Below are positions 6,309-6,735 of a DNA stretch of 6,735 bases, piece after piece (position 1 is the first letter of the stretch; every line of letters starts with the position of its first letter). The DNA is from Puniceicoccales bacterium. Lineage in GTDB: Bacteria; Verrucomicrobiota; Verrucomicrobiia; Opitutales; LL51. The translations under genes and the position numbers were made by a program. Where the stretch lies: contig JAISBJ010000025.1 in the NCBI GenBank assembly GCA_031266235.1, positions 1 to 6,735 on the forward strand, written 5' to 3'. The notes under the pieces are model-generated. The model saw nothing but the letters and a program-made list of their open reading frames with translations, was not told where the DNA came from and ran no database searches.

Positions 6309-6326
6309 CCTCTTCGTCAGAAGGGG
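6309..6326 (-). other. Small hairpin between the Gln/Arg-rich gene and prfB
   Basis: CCTCTTC (6309-6315) and GAAGGGG (6320-6326) pair over 7 bp with one G-T wobble and a 4-base loop. On the - strand it falls about 30 bases after the stop of the upstream gene and about 45 bases before the prfB ATG. There is no immediate T-tract (the first lies some 17 bases on), so it is at best a weak terminator or an RNA-processing or leader structure. A 10-bp palindrome, gccttaaggc, sits just before it at 6333-6342. Confidence 0.3.
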
Positions 6327-6357
6327 GTCATCGCCTTAAGGCTATTTCTTTCAATTG

Positions 6358-6672
6358 CTATTCTAATTCTTGCCGTGCTTGCCACCATGCTTGCCATGCT
6401 CGCCATGCTTGCCACCATGCTTGCTCTTGCCGTGCTTGCCTTTCTTGCCCTTGCCTTTCTCGCTCTCGCCGTACTTGGTCTAGCCATTCTTGCTGTTGCT
6501 CTTGCAATTCTTGCTCTTGCCTTTGCCTGTCTAGCCATGCTCGCTCTCGCCGTGCTTGCTCTCGCCGTGCTTGGTTATCGTCCGACTGACCGCTTGAACC
6601 GTAAACACTATTACTTAAAAACCCGAGCGCCAATAAAGCACTCCCAATAATTATGTTTTTATTTTTAACCAT
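6358..6672 (-). CDS. Short secreted Gln/Arg/Glu/Trp-rich low-complexity protein
   Basis: The 104-residue product starts with a textbook signal peptide: basic MVKNKN, hydrophobic core IIIGSALLALGFL, and a probable cut after VYG at residue 25. The mature part is almost only Gln, Arg, Glu, Ala and Trp, for example RQEQELQEQQQEWLDQ, and would form a long charged helix. It ends in a Trp-rich amphipathic tail, WWQAWRAWQAWWQAR. No family is recognised. The signal peptide identifies the true frame, because the repeat keeps two other long frames open as well. No Shine-Dalgarno is visible before the ATG at 6672. It lies upstream of prfB, 94 bases apart, with a small hairpin between. Export to periplasm or surface is likely; membrane or nucleic-acid binding by the helix is speculation. 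Confidence 0.6.
   Translation of the reverse strand: MVKNKNIIIGSALLALGFLSNSVYGSSGQSDDNQARREQARRERAWLDRQRQEQELQEQQQEWLDQVRRERERQGQERQARQEQAWWQAWRAWQAWWQARQELE
6366..6578. repeat. Degenerate low-complexity repeat, cttgcc-type hexamers
   Basis: On the + strand the stretch is built from cttgcc, atgctt, gccatg, ctcgcc and similar pieces, with longer exact copies such as gccaccatgcttgc near each end of its first third and gctctcgccgtgctt twice near its right end. The 3-and-6-base periodicity keeps at least three reading frames free of stops. It encodes the mature part of the secreted protein on the - strand. Confidence 0.7.
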
Positions 6673-6679
6673 GTTTTAT

Positions 6680-6708
6680 ATGAGATCGGAGAAAATTTTC
6701 TTTGTCAA
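6680..6708 (-). promoter_or_regulatory. Candidate promoter of the secreted-protein gene, with palindrome in the spacer
   Basis: A perfect -35 hexamer TTGACA lies at 6708-6703. With a 17-base spacer the -10 would be TCTCAT (6685-6680), matching TATAAT at 4 of 6. A better hexamer, TATAAA, lies at 6680-6675 but is 22 bases away and nearly touches the ATG at 6672. The spacer holds a perfect 12-bp palindrome, AGAAAATTTTCT (6690-6701), a possible operator. Either arrangement gives a very short or absent leader, in keeping with the missing Shine-Dalgarno. Confidence 0.35.
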
Positions 6709-6735
6709 GTATTTTTTATACATTTTTTTAATTCA

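Noticed and set aside
6375..6650. Plus-strand Leu/Ala-rich hydrophobic ORF resembling a membrane protein
   Set aside because: It is the antisense of the low-complexity repeat; the - strand frame has a proper signal peptide and upstream promoter-like sequence.

Overview
This is a bacterial chromosomal segment. Coding DNA is of moderate GC, while the spaces between genes are very AT-rich and full of short repeats. It carries housekeeping genes (recA, an ExoA-type exonuclease III, RF2) and a consensus parS centromere site, so it is probably chromosome rather than plasmid or phage. The moderate-GC genes, long AT-rich spacers and a decaying low-complexity gene at the left would suit a host-associated bacterium with a reduced genome. 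The RecA and ACT proteins give a loose impression of the Verrucomicrobiota/PVC group, but that is a guess that only a tree could settle.

Left end, + strand (1-1226): an unrecognised locus. An open frame runs in from beyond the window with a Gly/Ala-rich hydrophobic segment, internal repeats and a Ser/Thr-rich tail, ending at a TAG at 568-570. The same frame continues in coding-like fashion past that TAG, then jumps by two bases at a GA dinucleotide run and continues to 1226. I read this as one gene broken by a nonsense codon and a 2-nt slip. The conservative alternative is two small hypothetical ORFs.

The rest, - strand (1218-6672), in order of transcription: a short secreted Gln/Arg/Glu/Trp-rich protein from a low-complexity repeat (6672-6358); prfB/RF2 without the usual programmed frameshift (6263-5076); the ExoA-type exonuclease III, whose leader contains a perfect 16-bp parS palindrome (4851-4024); a tandem ACT-domain amino-acid sensor protein (3628-3173); recA (2865-1804); and, 22 bases after recA, an unusually small SufB/SufD-family protein (1781-1218). 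The tail of the last gene overlaps the + strand locus by 9 bp.

The most interesting structural signals are the parS site with a second half-site at the xth start codon; two arrays of a degenerate 16-bp repeat (core TATAAG) on either side of the ACT gene; a six-codon ORF with the better Shine-Dalgarno spacing overlapping the recA start; and the compact Suf protein coupled to recA. I found no tRNA, rRNA, CRISPR array, transposase or phage gene, and no clearly new multi-gene system.
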